A stretch of 64,000 nt of DNA from Emticicia sp031378345. Lineage in GTDB: Bacteria; Bacteroidota; Bacteroidia; Cytophagales; Spirosomataceae. A program made the translations under genes and the position numbers. The DNA lies in contig JANNDY010000088.1 in NCBI GenBank assembly GCA_031378345.1, positions 1-64,000 on the forward strand, read 5' to 3'. The notes beneath the pieces are model-generated. The model made no database searches. It was given only the letters and a program-made list of their open reading frames with translations, and was not told the DNA's origin. Positions within the stretch are counted from its first letter, which is position 1. Each line of letters opens with the position of its first letter. Shown here one piece after another: positions 42,775-52,201 of the stretch.

Positions 42775-44370
42775 ATGAAAATAAATAAAATATTCGCTTC
42801 AATTTTCGCTATTTCGACTCTAACATTGAGTAGTTGCGAAAAATCTTTCGAGGAACTCGAAAAAGACCCAAATCGCCCTGTAAACGTGCCTGCGGCATTA
42901 GTTTTGCAAGGAGTTGAGTCTGATATGTTTAATAATACTGGTCGTCCGTTTAGTGCAGAAATGCGTTGGAATCAATTTTATTGCTCAAATTATAATTATT
43001 ACGCAACCAACGAATACACATGGACAGAAACGCCAAATTACTACAATACGATGAAAAACGTAGTAAAAATGGAAGAAGAAGCCAAACTTGCAGGTGCGGC
43101 AGATGTTAACGGATATTCAGCTTTAGGTAAGTTTTTTCGTGCGTTTTTCTTTGAACAAATGACCAAACGTGTTGGAGATTTACCAATGAACGAAGCACTT
43201 TTGGGCATCACGAATGTTGCTCCAAAATATGATTCGCAAAAAGCAATTTATGTTCAAATCTTAAAATGGCTTGATGAATCGAACGATAATATGGCAGCTT
43301 TAATTGCCAAAGGTCAGACTTCTATTTCTGGCGATTTTTACTATGGTGGAGATGTTCGTAAATGGCAAAAAGCAATAAATACTTTCAAATTGAGAGTTTT
43401 ATTGACTTTGAGCAAAAAGGAAACGGACGCAGATTTGAATGTAAAAGCTCGTTTTGCTGAAATGATGAGTAACCCAACTAAGTTTCCAGTATTAAGTAAT
43501 TTGTCTGATAACTTAGAATATCGTTATAATAACTTCAATAAATACCCTTCAAATCCTGACAATTTTGGCTTTGATGCCACTCGCCAAAATATGTCCAAGG
43601 CGTATGTTGAGCAATTATCTAACCTCAAAGACCCACGAGTAATGATAACTTGTGAGCCAGCAGGTTCTGAACTAAAAGCAGGCAAAAAACCATCAGATTA
43701 TACGGCTTATGTTGGTGCAAGTTCGGGCGAAGATTTGACCGATATGAGTGATAAAGCAGGTCGTAGCAATGGTACAGGTTTTGCTCCAGGTGTTTATTCA
43801 TTCCAAAATCGTTACCGTTATTATAGAAACTATGTTGCCGAAAATACCTTCATTGTAGGTTTTCCAGAAATGTGTTTCAACATTGCCGAAGCCTATAATT
43901 TAGGTTGGGCAACGGGCGATGCCGAAACTTGGTACAAAAAAGGAATACAAGCATCAATAGAATTTTATGGCATCAAAAATGGTGCAAATACAATGACTTA
44001 TTCAAAAAGTGGTGGTCGTGAAGCAGCCGATTTAGCGACTTTCTCAATTGATTTTGATTTTGACACCTATTATAACCAAGCCTCAGTAAAGTATGCTGGT
44101 AAAACGGTAAAAGGGCAAGAGCAGATTTTGACTCAAAAATACTTGGCGTTTTTCATGAATTCAGGCATGGAAGCCTATTTCAACTGGCGACGCACAGGTT
44201 TTCCGAAGTTTTACACAGGAGTAGGAAATGGTAACTCAAATCGTATTGCTATGCGTTGGCAATACCCATTTTCGGAGCGTAACACCAATGCCGACAACTA
44301 CAAAGCGGCAATTACAAGTCAGTTTTCTGGAAAAGATGACATCAATGACATGATTTGGATTTTAAAGTAG
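42775..44370 (+). CDS. SusD/RagB-type outer-membrane lipoprotein
   Basis: The 531-residue protein starts with a lipoprotein signal (MKINKIFASIFAISTLTLSS then Cys) and has the SusD-like_2 pattern: FEELEKDPNRPVNVPAALVL near the start, TPR-like helices (YSALGKFFRAFFFEQMTKRV), and a C-terminal EAYFNWRRTGFPKFYTG with ISSQFSG-like closing. It should be the surface lid that binds substrate for the SusC at 39407. It is 110 bases downstream of susC, with a repeat between, and a terminator follows its stop. The specific ligand is unknown. Confidence 0.88.
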   Translation: MKINKIFASIFAISTLTLSSCEKSFEELEKDPNRPVNVPAALVLQGVESDMFNNTGRPFSAEMRWNQFYCSNYNYYATNEYTWTETPNYYNTMKNVVKMEEEAKLAGAADVNGYSALGKFFRAFFFEQMTKRVGDLPMNEALLGITNVAPKYDSQKAIYVQILKWLDESNDNMAALIAKGQTSISGDFYYGGDVRKWQKAINTFKLRVLLTLSKKETDADLNVKARFAEMMSNPTKFPVLSNLSDNLEYRYNNFNKYPSNPDNFGFDATRQNMSKAYVEQLSNLKDPRVMITCEPAGSELKAGKKPSDYTAYVGASSGEDLTDMSDKAGRSNGTGFAPGVYSFQNRYRYYRNYVAENTFIVGFPEMCFNIAEAYNLGWATGDAETWYKKGIQASIEFYGIKNGANTMTYSKSGGREAADLATFSIDFDFDTYYNQASVKYAGKTVKGQEQILTQKYLAFFMNSGMEAYFNWRRTGFPKFYTGVGNGNSNRIAMRWQYPFSERNTNADNYKAAITSQFSGKDDINDMIWILK

Positions 44371-44405
44371 ATTTAGTTTTACATCATAGGTTAGTTTAAC
44401 AAAAG

Positions 44406-44432
44406 TAGCGAGACATTGTTTCGCTATTTTTT
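44406..44432 (+). terminator. Terminator of the SusC/SusD unit
   Basis: TAGCGA (44406-44411) pairs with TCGCTA (44421-44426) across a 9-base loop and is followed by TTTTTT. A-residues on the 5' side extend the stem. It lies 35 bases after the SusD stop and just before the HD oxygenase gene. Confidence 0.7.
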
Positions 44433-44456
44433 ATGAAATTTTATTCTAAAAAATCA

Positions 44457-45053
44457 ATGACAACTATTGCAAAAACAATCTCAGAAATCAGACAACTATT
44501 TGAAAATCAAGGAGATAGCGAATATTACGGTGAAAATGTGAGTCAGTTTGAACACGCTGCCCAAACTGCACTTTTGGCTCAAAAGCAAGGCTTCGATTAT
44601 GAAGTGCAAGTTGCCGCTTTTTTGCATGACATTGGACATTTATTATCTGCCAATTCGACAGAAGAATTGATGGAAATTTATGGTAGAAAAGACCATGAGA
44701 TTGTTGCCGCCAATTGGCTTCGAGTGAAAGGTTTTTCTAATAAAATTGGCATTTTGATAGAAAACCATGTAAATGCCAAGCGGTATTTGTGTTTTGTGAA
44801 TGAAACCTATTATGAGAATCTTTCGGAAGCGAGCCAAAAAACATTAGGTTTTCAAGGCGGAAAAATGTCTGCTGACGAAGCCAAAATTTTTGAACAAAAC
44901 CCACATTTTGAAACCATCATCAAGATGCGAAAGTGGGACGAAGCCGCAAAAATAGAGGATATGAAACTTCCGAAATTAGATTATTTTATGAATATTTGTG
45001 AACAATACTTGCTTCTAAACCCTAAGAAATTTAGCCATGAATTCTTTTTTTAA
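44457..45053 (+). CDS. PhnZ-like HD-domain oxygenase, phosphonate degradation
   Basis: I choose the ATG at 44457 (MTTIAKTISEIRQLFENQGD) over one 24 bases upstream that lies in the terminator trail. The 198-residue protein matches the phosphonate-associated HD family (TIGR03276/PhnZ type): YYGENVSQFEHAAQTALLAQ, FLHDIGHLL and ENHVNAKRYL, the His/Asp ligands of a mixed-valence di-iron site. PhnZ cleaves the C-P bond of a 2-hydroxylated aminoethylphosphonate with O2. The usual hydroxylase PhnY is not in the window, but a TIGR03364 FAD oxidoreductase and a phosphonatase-like hydrolase are, about 13 kb away. Confidence 0.82.
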   Translation: MTTIAKTISEIRQLFENQGDSEYYGENVSQFEHAAQTALLAQKQGFDYEVQVAAFLHDIGHLLSANSTEELMEIYGRKDHEIVAANWLRVKGFSNKIGILIENHVNAKRYLCFVNETYYENLSEASQKTLGFQGGKMSADEAKIFEQNPHFETIIKMRKWDEAAKIEDMKLPKLDYFMNICEQYLLLNPKKFSHEFFF

Positions 45054-45057
45054 TAGT

Positions 45058-45065
45058 ATCTTTGG
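45058..45065 (+). promoter_or_regulatory. -7 promoter element before the YncE/phosphatase gene
   Basis: TATCTTTG matches TAnnTTTG and lies 31 bases before the next start codon, right after the HD oxygenase stop. No clear -33 TTTG is seen. It suggests the phosphatase-family gene can be transcribed independently. Confidence 0.4.
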
Positions 45066-45096
45066 TAGTTCTTCATCAAAAAATGCGTAAAAAAAA

Positions 45097-47850
45097 ATGA
45101 AAAAAACCTTCTTTTTATTGTTAATTAGTTTTGCCATTCAAGCCCAGGTGGTCATTGAAGCACCCGCAGGAAATGCCCCAGCCAAAATAGATAAAACAGG
45201 CAAAACTATCATTCCAAATGGGCGAATTATTACGCCTCGTGGCGTGCAGATTTCTACCGCTCCGCACCCTTACGGTTTGGTATTAAGTCCAGATGGAAAT
45301 ACTGCAATTACAGCCAATTCAGGTATTCGTCCGTTTTCAATTTCTATCATCAAAAATATACTTTCTGCAAACCCAGAAACGATTCAAGTTCCCGAAGGAG
45401 CAAAAAACAATGAAGGCATTTTGGAAGCCTGTTTTATGGGTTCGGCTATCAGTCCCGACAACCAAACGGTCTATGTTTCGGGTGGAGAATCGAACAAGAT
45501 TTTTAAATATGATGTCGGTACAGGCAAACCAAAAGGCAATATCAATTGTGCTTTAAAGGTTAGTAATCAGGACTTTACGCACGGATATTTGGGCGATATG
45601 ATTATGACCAAAGATGGCAAAACGATTTATGTAGTTGACCAAATCGGCTTCCGAATTGCAGTAATTGATGTAGCCACCGAAAAAATTATTCAAAATATTC
45701 CAACGGGGCGTTATCCTTTCGGAATTACACTCACACCCGACGAAAAAAACATTGTTGTAGCAAATGTGGGAGTTTTTGAATACAAAAGATTTACAGATTT
45801 AGACCCGAAAAATATTAAAGGAACAGCTCATAAATTTCCTTCAACAAAATACGGCTCAAAAGGGATGCTCGAAGGTGATGCCGCCAAGGGAATTCCCGCT
45901 CTCGGCGACCCAAATGCCCCCGAATCGTTCTCGGTTTGGATTTATCCAACTCAAGCTACTCAACCAACTGCAAAAATCAAAACAGGTTTTTTGGTTGGAC
46001 AAATGATTGATGATTTTCCTGCGGTGGGCGGTAGTAGCCCAAACTCGGTAGTGGCTACCAACGACTACGTTTTTGTGAGCAATGGCAATAATGATTGTAT
46101 TTCGGTAATTGATATTAAGGCAGGAAAAGTGTTAAAAAATATTCCACTTTCGATTGATAAACGCCTCGGAAATTTGCGTGGAATTATTCCTTTTGGCATT
46201 ACACTTTCGCCCGACCAAAAACGCCTTTTTGTGGCCGAATCGGGTATTAATGCCGTTGCAGTAATTGATGTAGCAAGTCTCGAAGTTGTCGGACATATTC
46301 CAACGGGTTGGTTTCCATCAAAACTAAAAGTGAGTAATGATGGCAAAAAACTCATAGTTGCAAACGCAAAAGGCTTTGGAAGTGGCCCGAATGCAGGAAA
46401 AAATTTCAAAATGGGAGCGGAAGGAAGTTATATTGGCGGTTTAATGAAAGGTTTAGTTTCGGTGATTGATATTCCGACCGATGAGCAGCTAAAAGTTGAA
46501 ACACAGGTAGTTATAGAAAATAATTTTAAATTTACCGACCCAAGAAAAGGTAAAAACCCGATTCCTGCCACTAACAAAAAACCTTCTGACGACATCAAAT
46601 ATATTGTGTTTATCGCCAAAGAAAACCGTACTTATGATGAAGTTTTCGGGCAAAACAAAAACGGTAATGGAGATTCTACTTTGGCACGATTTGGTAATGG
46701 CGTAAAAGTTATTAATCGAAAAGCCACCAAAACGATTGCTGACGCACGAGTAATGCCAAATCATGCCGCTTTGGTGAAGCGTTTTGCGATGAGCGATAAT
46801 TTTTTCTGTGATTCTGATGTTTCGGCAGATGGACATCGTTGGCTTGTAAATACTTATCCAAATGAATGGTGTGAAACCGAAACGGCTGCTTCGTATGGCG
46901 GAAAACTTTCGCAACGAGATACTTCAAATGCTCCAGGGAATTTGGCAATTTATGGCTCAGCTGGCTCGATTTACCCCGAAGATTATAACGAAGGTGGCAG
47001 TATGTGGGAGCATCTTGAACGTAACAAAATCGACTTTTATAACTTTGGTTTTGGCGTAGAAATGGCTGGTGCTTTTAGCGATAGCACGATGAAATACATT
47101 GGCGAACTTTACACTGTAAATTATCCGCTTTCTGCACCGCTAATTGATAAATCATCAAAGACTTTTCCGACTTATAACATGGCAATTCCTGACCAGTTTA
47201 GAGCCGATTTATTTATGAAAGAATTTAATGAGCGTTGGTCAAAAGGTAATTTACCATCAGTAATTACACTCATGTTACCTAACGACCACGGCACGGGCGA
47301 ACGTCCAAATGCAGGATTTCCATTTCAGGCAAGTTATATGGCTGATAATGATTTAGCAGTTGGTCGCACGATTGAATTTTTATCAAAAACACCTTATTGG
47401 AAAAACATGGCGATTTTCATCACCGAAGACGACCCACAAGGAGGCGTTGACCACGTAGATGCTCACCGAAGTTTGATGATGGTAGCTTCGCCTTATACAA
47501 AAAAGGATTACGTAAGCAAAGTACATTATAGCTTTGGTAGTATTTTTAAGACTTTTTGGCATATTTTGGGTATTCCGTACTTAAATCAATATGATGCAGG
47601 GGCAAGCGATATGTCGGACATTTTCACGGACAAACCAGACTTTTCGCCATACAATGCTGTGCAATCTGACCTTAGACTTTTCGACCCACAAAATGCTTTA
47701 ACGCCATTTGATGAAAAATTTGATTGGAAATTCTTTGTGAGTTCAGAAGAGCTCGACCGCACCGAAACCATGCAAAAACGCCGTGATGATGACGATAAAG
47801 TAGAGAAAATGAAGAATAAAGCGAAGAAAATAAAAACGAAGAAACAATAG
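45097..47850 (+). CDS. Secreted YncE-like beta-propeller / alkaline phosphatase-family protein
   Basis: The 917-residue protein has a signal peptide (MKKTFFLLLISFAIQAQV), a YncE-type seven-bladed propeller (about 40-440, repeats such as VIDVATEKIIQNIPTGRYPF and VIDVASLEVVGHIPTGWFPS) and a C-terminal phosphoesterase domain (about 500-860) with VFIAKENRTYDEVFG, a DVSADGHRW metal/substrate region and ITEDDPQGGVDHVDAHRS. This two-part architecture is known in Bacteroidota. It should hydrolyse phosphate esters or phospholipid head groups in the periplasm or at the surface. It lies just after the PhnZ-like gene and probably feeds phosphate acquisition. The extreme C-terminus is Lys-rich. Confidence 0.87.
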   Translation: MKKTFFLLLISFAIQAQVVIEAPAGNAPAKIDKTGKTIIPNGRIITPRGVQISTAPHPYGLVLSPDGNTAITANSGIRPFSISIIKNILSANPETIQVPEGAKNNEGILEACFMGSAISPDNQTVYVSGGESNKIFKYDVGTGKPKGNINCALKVSNQDFTHGYLGDMIMTKDGKTIYVVDQIGFRIAVIDVATEKIIQNIPTGRYPFGITLTPDEKNIVVANVGVFEYKRFTDLDPKNIKGTAHKFPSTKYGSKGMLEGDAAKGIPALGDPNAPESFSVWIYPTQATQPTAKIKTGFLVGQMIDDFPAVGGSSPNSVVATNDYVFVSNGNNDCISVIDIKAGKVLKNIPLSIDKRLGNLRGIIPFGITLSPDQKRLFVAESGINAVAVIDVASLEVVGHIPTGWFPSKLKVSNDGKKLIVANAKGFGSGPNAGKNFKMGAEGSYIGGLMKGLVSVIDIPTDEQLKVETQVVIENNFKFTDPRKGKNPIPATNKKPSDDIKYIVFIAKENRTYDEVFGQNKNGNGDSTLARFGNGVKVINRKATKTIADARVMPNHAALVKRFAMSDNFFCDSDVSADGHRWLVNTYPNEWCETETAASYGGKLSQRDTSNAPGNLAIYGSAGSIYPEDYNEGGSMWEHLERNKIDFYNFGFGVEMAGAFSDSTMKYIGELYTVNYPLSAPLIDKSSKTFPTYNMAIPDQFRADLFMKEFNERWSKGNLPSVITLMLPNDHGTGERPNAGFPFQASYMADNDLAVGRTIEFLSKTPYWKNMAIFITEDDPQGGVDHVDAHRSLMMVASPYTKKDYVSKVHYSFGSIFKTFWHILGIPYLNQYDAGASDMSDIFTDKPDFSPYNAVQSDLRLFDPQNALTPFDEKFDWKFFVSSEELDRTETMQKRRDDDDKVEKMKNKAKKIKTKKQ

Positions 47851-47869
47851 AATTTTATCAATTATAAGC

Positions 47870-47899
47870 AAAAGGGCTTCTCAAATGAGAAGCCCTTTT
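47870..47899. terminator. Bidirectional terminator between convergent genes
   Basis: AAAAGGGCTTCTCA (47870-47883) pairs perfectly with TGAGAAGCCCTTTT (47886-47899). The flanking A and T runs make it a terminator for both the phosphatase-family gene (plus) and the Oar-like receptor (minus). Confidence 0.85.
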
Positions 47900-47921
47900 G
47901 TGTTTCTATCACACTATAAAC

Positions 47922-50900
47922 TTAAAAACTGTATCTCAAACCAAACTGCATTCTCCAACGAGAAAGAATATCAAAACGATTTTGAATAGCTGATTTTTGA
48001 GTCGTATCAAATGTATATGTTGGTGTACCGTTTGCCACCGAAACTGCAATTGGTTGTGCTAAACCTGTTTCACCCGCCCATTGGCGAACTCCCCAGTTTT
48101 TGCTCAACAAATTTCCTACATTCAAAATATCCGCACTAAACTGAATTACGTTTTTGTTTTTCAATTTAAAATCTTGTAAGATTCTCAAATCCCAGTTTGA
48201 ATACCACGGTGCGAGAGTTGCGTATTTTTCTGCAATGTGTCCACGGTGGTCGCTTAAATACGAATCGTTGGCGATATAGTTTTTCAAAGCAGATTTTTGA
48301 GCAGTTTGGGTTGCTGCATTACCGCTAAACTTCATACTTTCGATTTGTGCATCAGTTGGAATAAACAATAAATCATTCAAACCAGAGCCATCATTGTTCA
48401 AATCGCCAGCGTAGGTATAGCTAAAACGATTTCCACGAACATACTCGCCAAACAACGAAACCGTAGTTGCCATGTTACCATAAGTAAATTTACGAGAACC
48501 AACCGCCATTATACGATGGCGATTTCCATAAAGTGAAGGAGCTAAAATCGCAGTGTTTGTATGCATAGGATTTGCTGGATTACGGTCATAAGCATCCGAC
48601 GAAATTTCAGCATCAATCGAAGCGGCATCACGTGAATCTAAGAAATTATAGGCAAATTTCAAATACATTCCGTTGGTGAAAGTTCTTTCAGCTTGGATTG
48701 AAGCATTTAATGATTGTCCAACCTTCGTGTTTCCAAAAACATAAGCATTTGTTGCTCCACCAAAAACCGTTGCACGGTCAGTTGCTTGATAATATGAGCG
48801 AGTATCCGCACCAACTAAACGTCCAGTTGGAAGTTTCAAACCATAATTTCTTACGATTGTAGCATTAATATCTTTCGTATAAATAACGTCAGTCGAAAGC
48901 ACCCAACCACTTTTTGTCTGATAATCATAACCTAAATTTGTTCTCCAAACTTGTGGGAATTTAAAATTAGGGTCAGTTACGCAATAGAAAAAGAAGTTAG
49001 GATTTGCCACCTGATTTCCAATCCAAACAAAAGGAAAACGACCAGTAAATAAGCCACTTCCACCACGTAATTGCTGTGTTTTATCGCCTTTTACATCATA
49101 ATTAAAGCCAACTCTTGGCGAAATCAAAGGTGTTTGTTTAGGCAAAACAGTATGGTCAAACTTCGTTGCTTTTCCAGCTTCGTCATAATATTCGATTTTT
49201 GGGTCGTAGCAACAGTTTCTTGAAGGGTCAATGTTTTCTTTGATTTTTTCGGCAGTATCAAAATACAAAGGCATATCAATACGTACGCCATAACTCAAAT
49301 TTAGTTTATTATTCACAGCAAACTCATCTTGTGCATAGATAGCAAACTGACCTAAATTGGTTTCGGCCAAAGCCCAAGTATTTTTATTGGCAGCATCTTT
49401 GGCAGCGGTTACCTCGGCGGCAAAATCTTTTGATTTCAGCACTGTTGAGATGTCTGCCATTGGTACATCTGGAAAAAATACTCTCGCACCATATCCAGTT
49501 AAATTAAATGAATTATCGAAGCTAAATTTTTCTAAACTCGCTCCAAATGTGAGTGTATGCTTTCCTGCAAAAACATTCAAGTTTTCAGTAATTTGTAAGA
49601 CAGTTTGCCCCAATTTGTTATTGATTGAAAAAGGTTCGTGTCCAGCTACAATATATCTAACGCCATCTTTGCCAATATTCAAGACAGGGAAAGGCGTTGA
49701 AAATGGGTCACGAGTATCGTCAAATGAAGTATAACCAACTTGTAATTTATTGGCAGCTTTGTTGCCGAAACGAGATTTTAATTCAACAGTTCCTCCCGAA
49801 ATCTTATTGTTGATTCTGTACCCTGAATTTCTAAATTGTAATGTCAAGAAATCTGGTCCACGACGACCGATTGCCGAAGGATTGGCTGGTTTTTCCTTAA
49901 AAGCGTCCAAATAAGTATAAGTAAACGAAAGATTATGGTTTTGGTTGATGTTCCAATCAATTTTGGCAATTGCTTTTTGATTTTGAGTTTTCAATGCAAA
50001 ATTTTCATAAGCACCAGTTTCGTAGCCATAAGTATCTTTCAAAAGTTTTGAAACCAAATCTAAGTCAGAGGCTTGCACACGAGAAACATCAGAACCTGTG
50101 CGACCAGCCGCACCAGGACGGAACGGTGAACCAATGTCAGAACGACGGTCAAATTCGGCATTTACAAAGAAAAATAATTTATTTTTGATGATGGGGCCGC
50201 CCAAACTAAAACCAAATTGATTTTGACTTAAATCTAATTTTTCAAAATTTACGTCCTTAATTTTTGTACCAACCAAGTTTTGATTGCGAGTAAAACCAAA
50301 TACTGTTCCTTTAAATTCGTTTGTCCCAGATTTAGTAACGGCATTGACCGAAGCACCTGTAAAACCAGCCAAAGTAACATCATAAGGGGCAACTTGTACG
50401 CTAATTTGCTCAATGGCATCTAACGAAACTGGCTGAGCATCAGTTTGTCCACCAGGAGTAGAAGCATCCAAACCGAATGGATTATTGAAAATTGCACCAT
50501 CCAATGAGTAATTATTGAATTGGTCATTACGACCAGCGAATGAACCTCCTTCGGCTGCCATTGGATTCAGACGAGTATAGTCAGCAATTGAGCGACTAAT
50601 TGTTGGCAAAGCTCGTAACTTGTCATTGCCAATTATTGTTGAAGCACCCGTGCGACTTGCATTAATTACATCACTTGCTTTTACTACGACCTCATTGAGT
50701 GTAGTTGTAGCATCTTGCATCACAAAATTTTGGTTAAACTTCTGTCCCAATTGTAAGAAAACATTCTCAGCTTTTTCACTTTTGTAGCCAATTGAAGTTA
50801 CTTCAATCGTGTAAGGCCCACCTACACGAACATTAGAAATCGAAAAACGACCATCCGCTCTTGTGGTTGTAGCATACTTTGAGCCAGAAGGTGTATGAAT

Positions 50901-51041
50901 TGCGGTAACAGTTGCCCCAGGCAAAACCTCATTTTTGTTATCGCTGACTAAACCTGCGATTGATGAAGTTGTGACCTGTGCATGAAGTGTTGACAAGCTA
51001 ATACAAGAAATGATTAGCCCGAAAAGTAGATTTTTCAGCAT
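47922..51041 (-). CDS. Oar-like TonB-dependent outer-membrane receptor
   Basis: The 1,039-residue protein has a signal peptide (MLKNLLFGLIISCISLSTLH), a carboxypeptidase-regulatory domain (about 25-110, SIAGLVSDNKNEVLPGATVT), a plug (about 120-240, ISRSIADYTRLNPMAAEGGS and GASVNAVTKSGTNEFKGTVF) and a long C-terminal barrel ending FGLRYSF. These are the features of Oar-type receptors (Myxococcus Oar relatives), implicated in import or in export of large substrates. It is convergent with the phosphatase-family gene, which suggests a shared phosphorus-related role, but this is only positional. Confidence 0.87.
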   Translation of the reverse strand: MLKNLLFGLIISCISLSTLHAQVTTSSIAGLVSDNKNEVLPGATVTAIHTPSGSKYATTTRADGRFSISNVRVGGPYTIEVTSIGYKSEKAENVFLQLGQKFNQNFVMQDATTTLNEVVVKASDVINASRTGASTIIGNDKLRALPTISRSIADYTRLNPMAAEGGSFAGRNDQFNNYSLDGAIFNNPFGLDASTPGGQTDAQPVSLDAIEQISVQVAPYDVTLAGFTGASVNAVTKSGTNEFKGTVFGFTRNQNLVGTKIKDVNFEKLDLSQNQFGFSLGGPIIKNKLFFFVNAEFDRRSDIGSPFRPGAAGRTGSDVSRVQASDLDLVSKLLKDTYGYETGAYENFALKTQNQKAIAKIDWNINQNHNLSFTYTYLDAFKEKPANPSAIGRRGPDFLTLQFRNSGYRINNKISGGTVELKSRFGNKAANKLQVGYTSFDDTRDPFSTPFPVLNIGKDGVRYIVAGHEPFSINNKLGQTVLQITENLNVFAGKHTLTFGASLEKFSFDNSFNLTGYGARVFFPDVPMADISTVLKSKDFAAEVTAAKDAANKNTWALAETNLGQFAIYAQDEFAVNNKLNLSYGVRIDMPLYFDTAEKIKENIDPSRNCCYDPKIEYYDEAGKATKFDHTVLPKQTPLISPRVGFNYDVKGDKTQQLRGGSGLFTGRFPFVWIGNQVANPNFFFYCVTDPNFKFPQVWRTNLGYDYQTKSGWVLSTDVIYTKDINATIVRNYGLKLPTGRLVGADTRSYYQATDRATVFGGATNAYVFGNTKVGQSLNASIQAERTFTNGMYLKFAYNFLDSRDAASIDAEISSDAYDRNPANPMHTNTAILAPSLYGNRHRIMAVGSRKFTYGNMATTVSLFGEYVRGNRFSYTYAGDLNNDGSGLNDLLFIPTDAQIESMKFSGNAATQTAQKSALKNYIANDSYLSDHRGHIAEKYATLAPWYSNWDLRILQDFKLKNKNVIQFSADILNVGNLLSKNWGVRQWAGETGLAQPIAVSVANGTPTYTFDTTQKSAIQNRFDILSRWRMQFGLRYSF

Positions 51042-51085
51042 AAATAATTGGTTGTTAAGTTTTGAAATGAAGTATTCTTAAAAAT

Positions 51086-51115
51086 CAAAGTTAAGATAAT
51101 ATTAAAAAAAACAAA
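51086..51115 (-). promoter_or_regulatory. Promoter of the Oar-like receptor
   Basis: On the minus strand TTTG (complement of 51112-51115) and TAACTTTG (complement of 51086-51093) are separated by 18 bases. Both match the Bacteroidota -33/-7 pattern TTTG / TAnnTTTG. Transcription would start about 35-40 bases before the start codon at 51041. Confidence 0.6.
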
Positions 51116-51236
51116 TGTGTCTTTCAAAAACTTAACATTAATTTAATATTGAATGTTTAAACTTGGTTTGTATTAAGCATGAAAAGTGCAAATAAATAAT
51201 TTTAAGCTCTTGCCATTTATCACAATTAATGATTGA

Positions 51237-51960
51237 AAAAGCCTAAAATCGAATAGTTTTGAGGCATTTTTAGCAAAAAACATCAATATTGAGATTTTAA
51301 TTATTAATTTAACAGCGGGCGGAATTCTGATTTTAGCATTCTTAATTCTGACAAATCCAAGAAACGTAAATCTTTTAGGCAATCGTTGGTTAGCATTTTT
51401 CTTATTGACCCTTTTCTTTTTGTTGATAGAAGAAAGCCTATTCGCAAACAAAATAAAAAAGCGATCCACACTTGTTGGTTTGGATAGTTTTTTTATTTTT
51501 ACCAGTCCACCTACTTTATATTTGTGCGTTTCGCATTATGTTACTTTGGATAAAAAATTCAAGAAACTTGATTTTCTGCATTTCATTCCCACAATTTTGT
51601 TTTTTACCAATCGTAGTTTTAACGATTTTGAAAAGTACCAAAACCAATTTAGAGCTAATTAAAGAAACCAATATTCCAGCTGAAAATGATACAGATAATC
51701 TATTGTATTTGATATGGTTGAAGATAGGGATTTATTGGACTTTGGTGTTCTTGAAAATCATAAAACACCAAAAAGACATCAAAGTTTTTGCATCAAACAC
51801 TACAAAAATAGACCTAAATTGGCTAAAATACTTTTTAATAGGCATTGCATTTATGGTCTTACTTTGGGAGTTAGAAGCTTTGAACGAATCCAATGGCTTT
51901 ATAATTTTAATATCGGTATCTGGCTATTTCGTTGGAACATATATTTTAGGTTTATTTTAA
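51237..51960 (+). pseudogene. Decayed AraC-type membrane regulator (N-terminal membrane half only)
   Basis: An open frame without any start ATG begins after a stop at 51234. It reads EILIINLTAGGILILAFLIL then NPRNVNLLGNRWLAFFLL, the usual opening of Bacteroidota AraC regulators with an N-terminal membrane domain. It continues in that frame to FLHFIPTILFF, then the homologous sequence switches frame around 51590-51660 and goes on as LLYLIWLKIGIYWTLVFLKI and NWLKYFLIGIAFMVLLWELE to the stop at 51958-51960. There is no AraC HTH after it. So the start is missing, there is a frameshift, and the DNA-binding domain is gone. A terminator follows. Confidence 0.6.
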
Positions 51961-51964
51961 TAAA

Positions 51965-51992
51965 AAAACCACTTCATTTATGGAGTGGTTTT
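51965..51992 (+). terminator. Terminator after the decayed regulator
   Basis: AAAACCACT (51965-51973) pairs perfectly with AGTGGTTTT (51984-51992) and continues into T residues. It lies directly after the pseudogene stop, showing that the gene's 3' boundary is old or re-formed. The 200 bases between here and the next gene show nothing further. Confidence 0.7.
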
Positions 51993-52201
51993 TCATTTTT
52001 CATGAGGTAATTTCTTGGAAAAGTACAACTTGCATGTAAATTCAGTTTTTGTTTTTGGTTTTTCTAATTGTTTTTACAAACACAAAATACGAAAAACCGA
52101 GATATATGCCAAATTTGTAAATGTTCGGGGTTTTATTATAATGTAAGTTACTTGTTATCAGTCAGTTACAAATCCAAAAGGAAGCCAAATTTAATTCTTA
52201 A

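Noticed and set aside
51173..51469. A 98-residue minus-strand frame opposite the decayed AraC-type regulator
   Set aside because: The plus strand carries recognisable AraC-type membrane sequence over the same bases. The minus translation is Lys/Ile/Phe-rich with no domain pattern.
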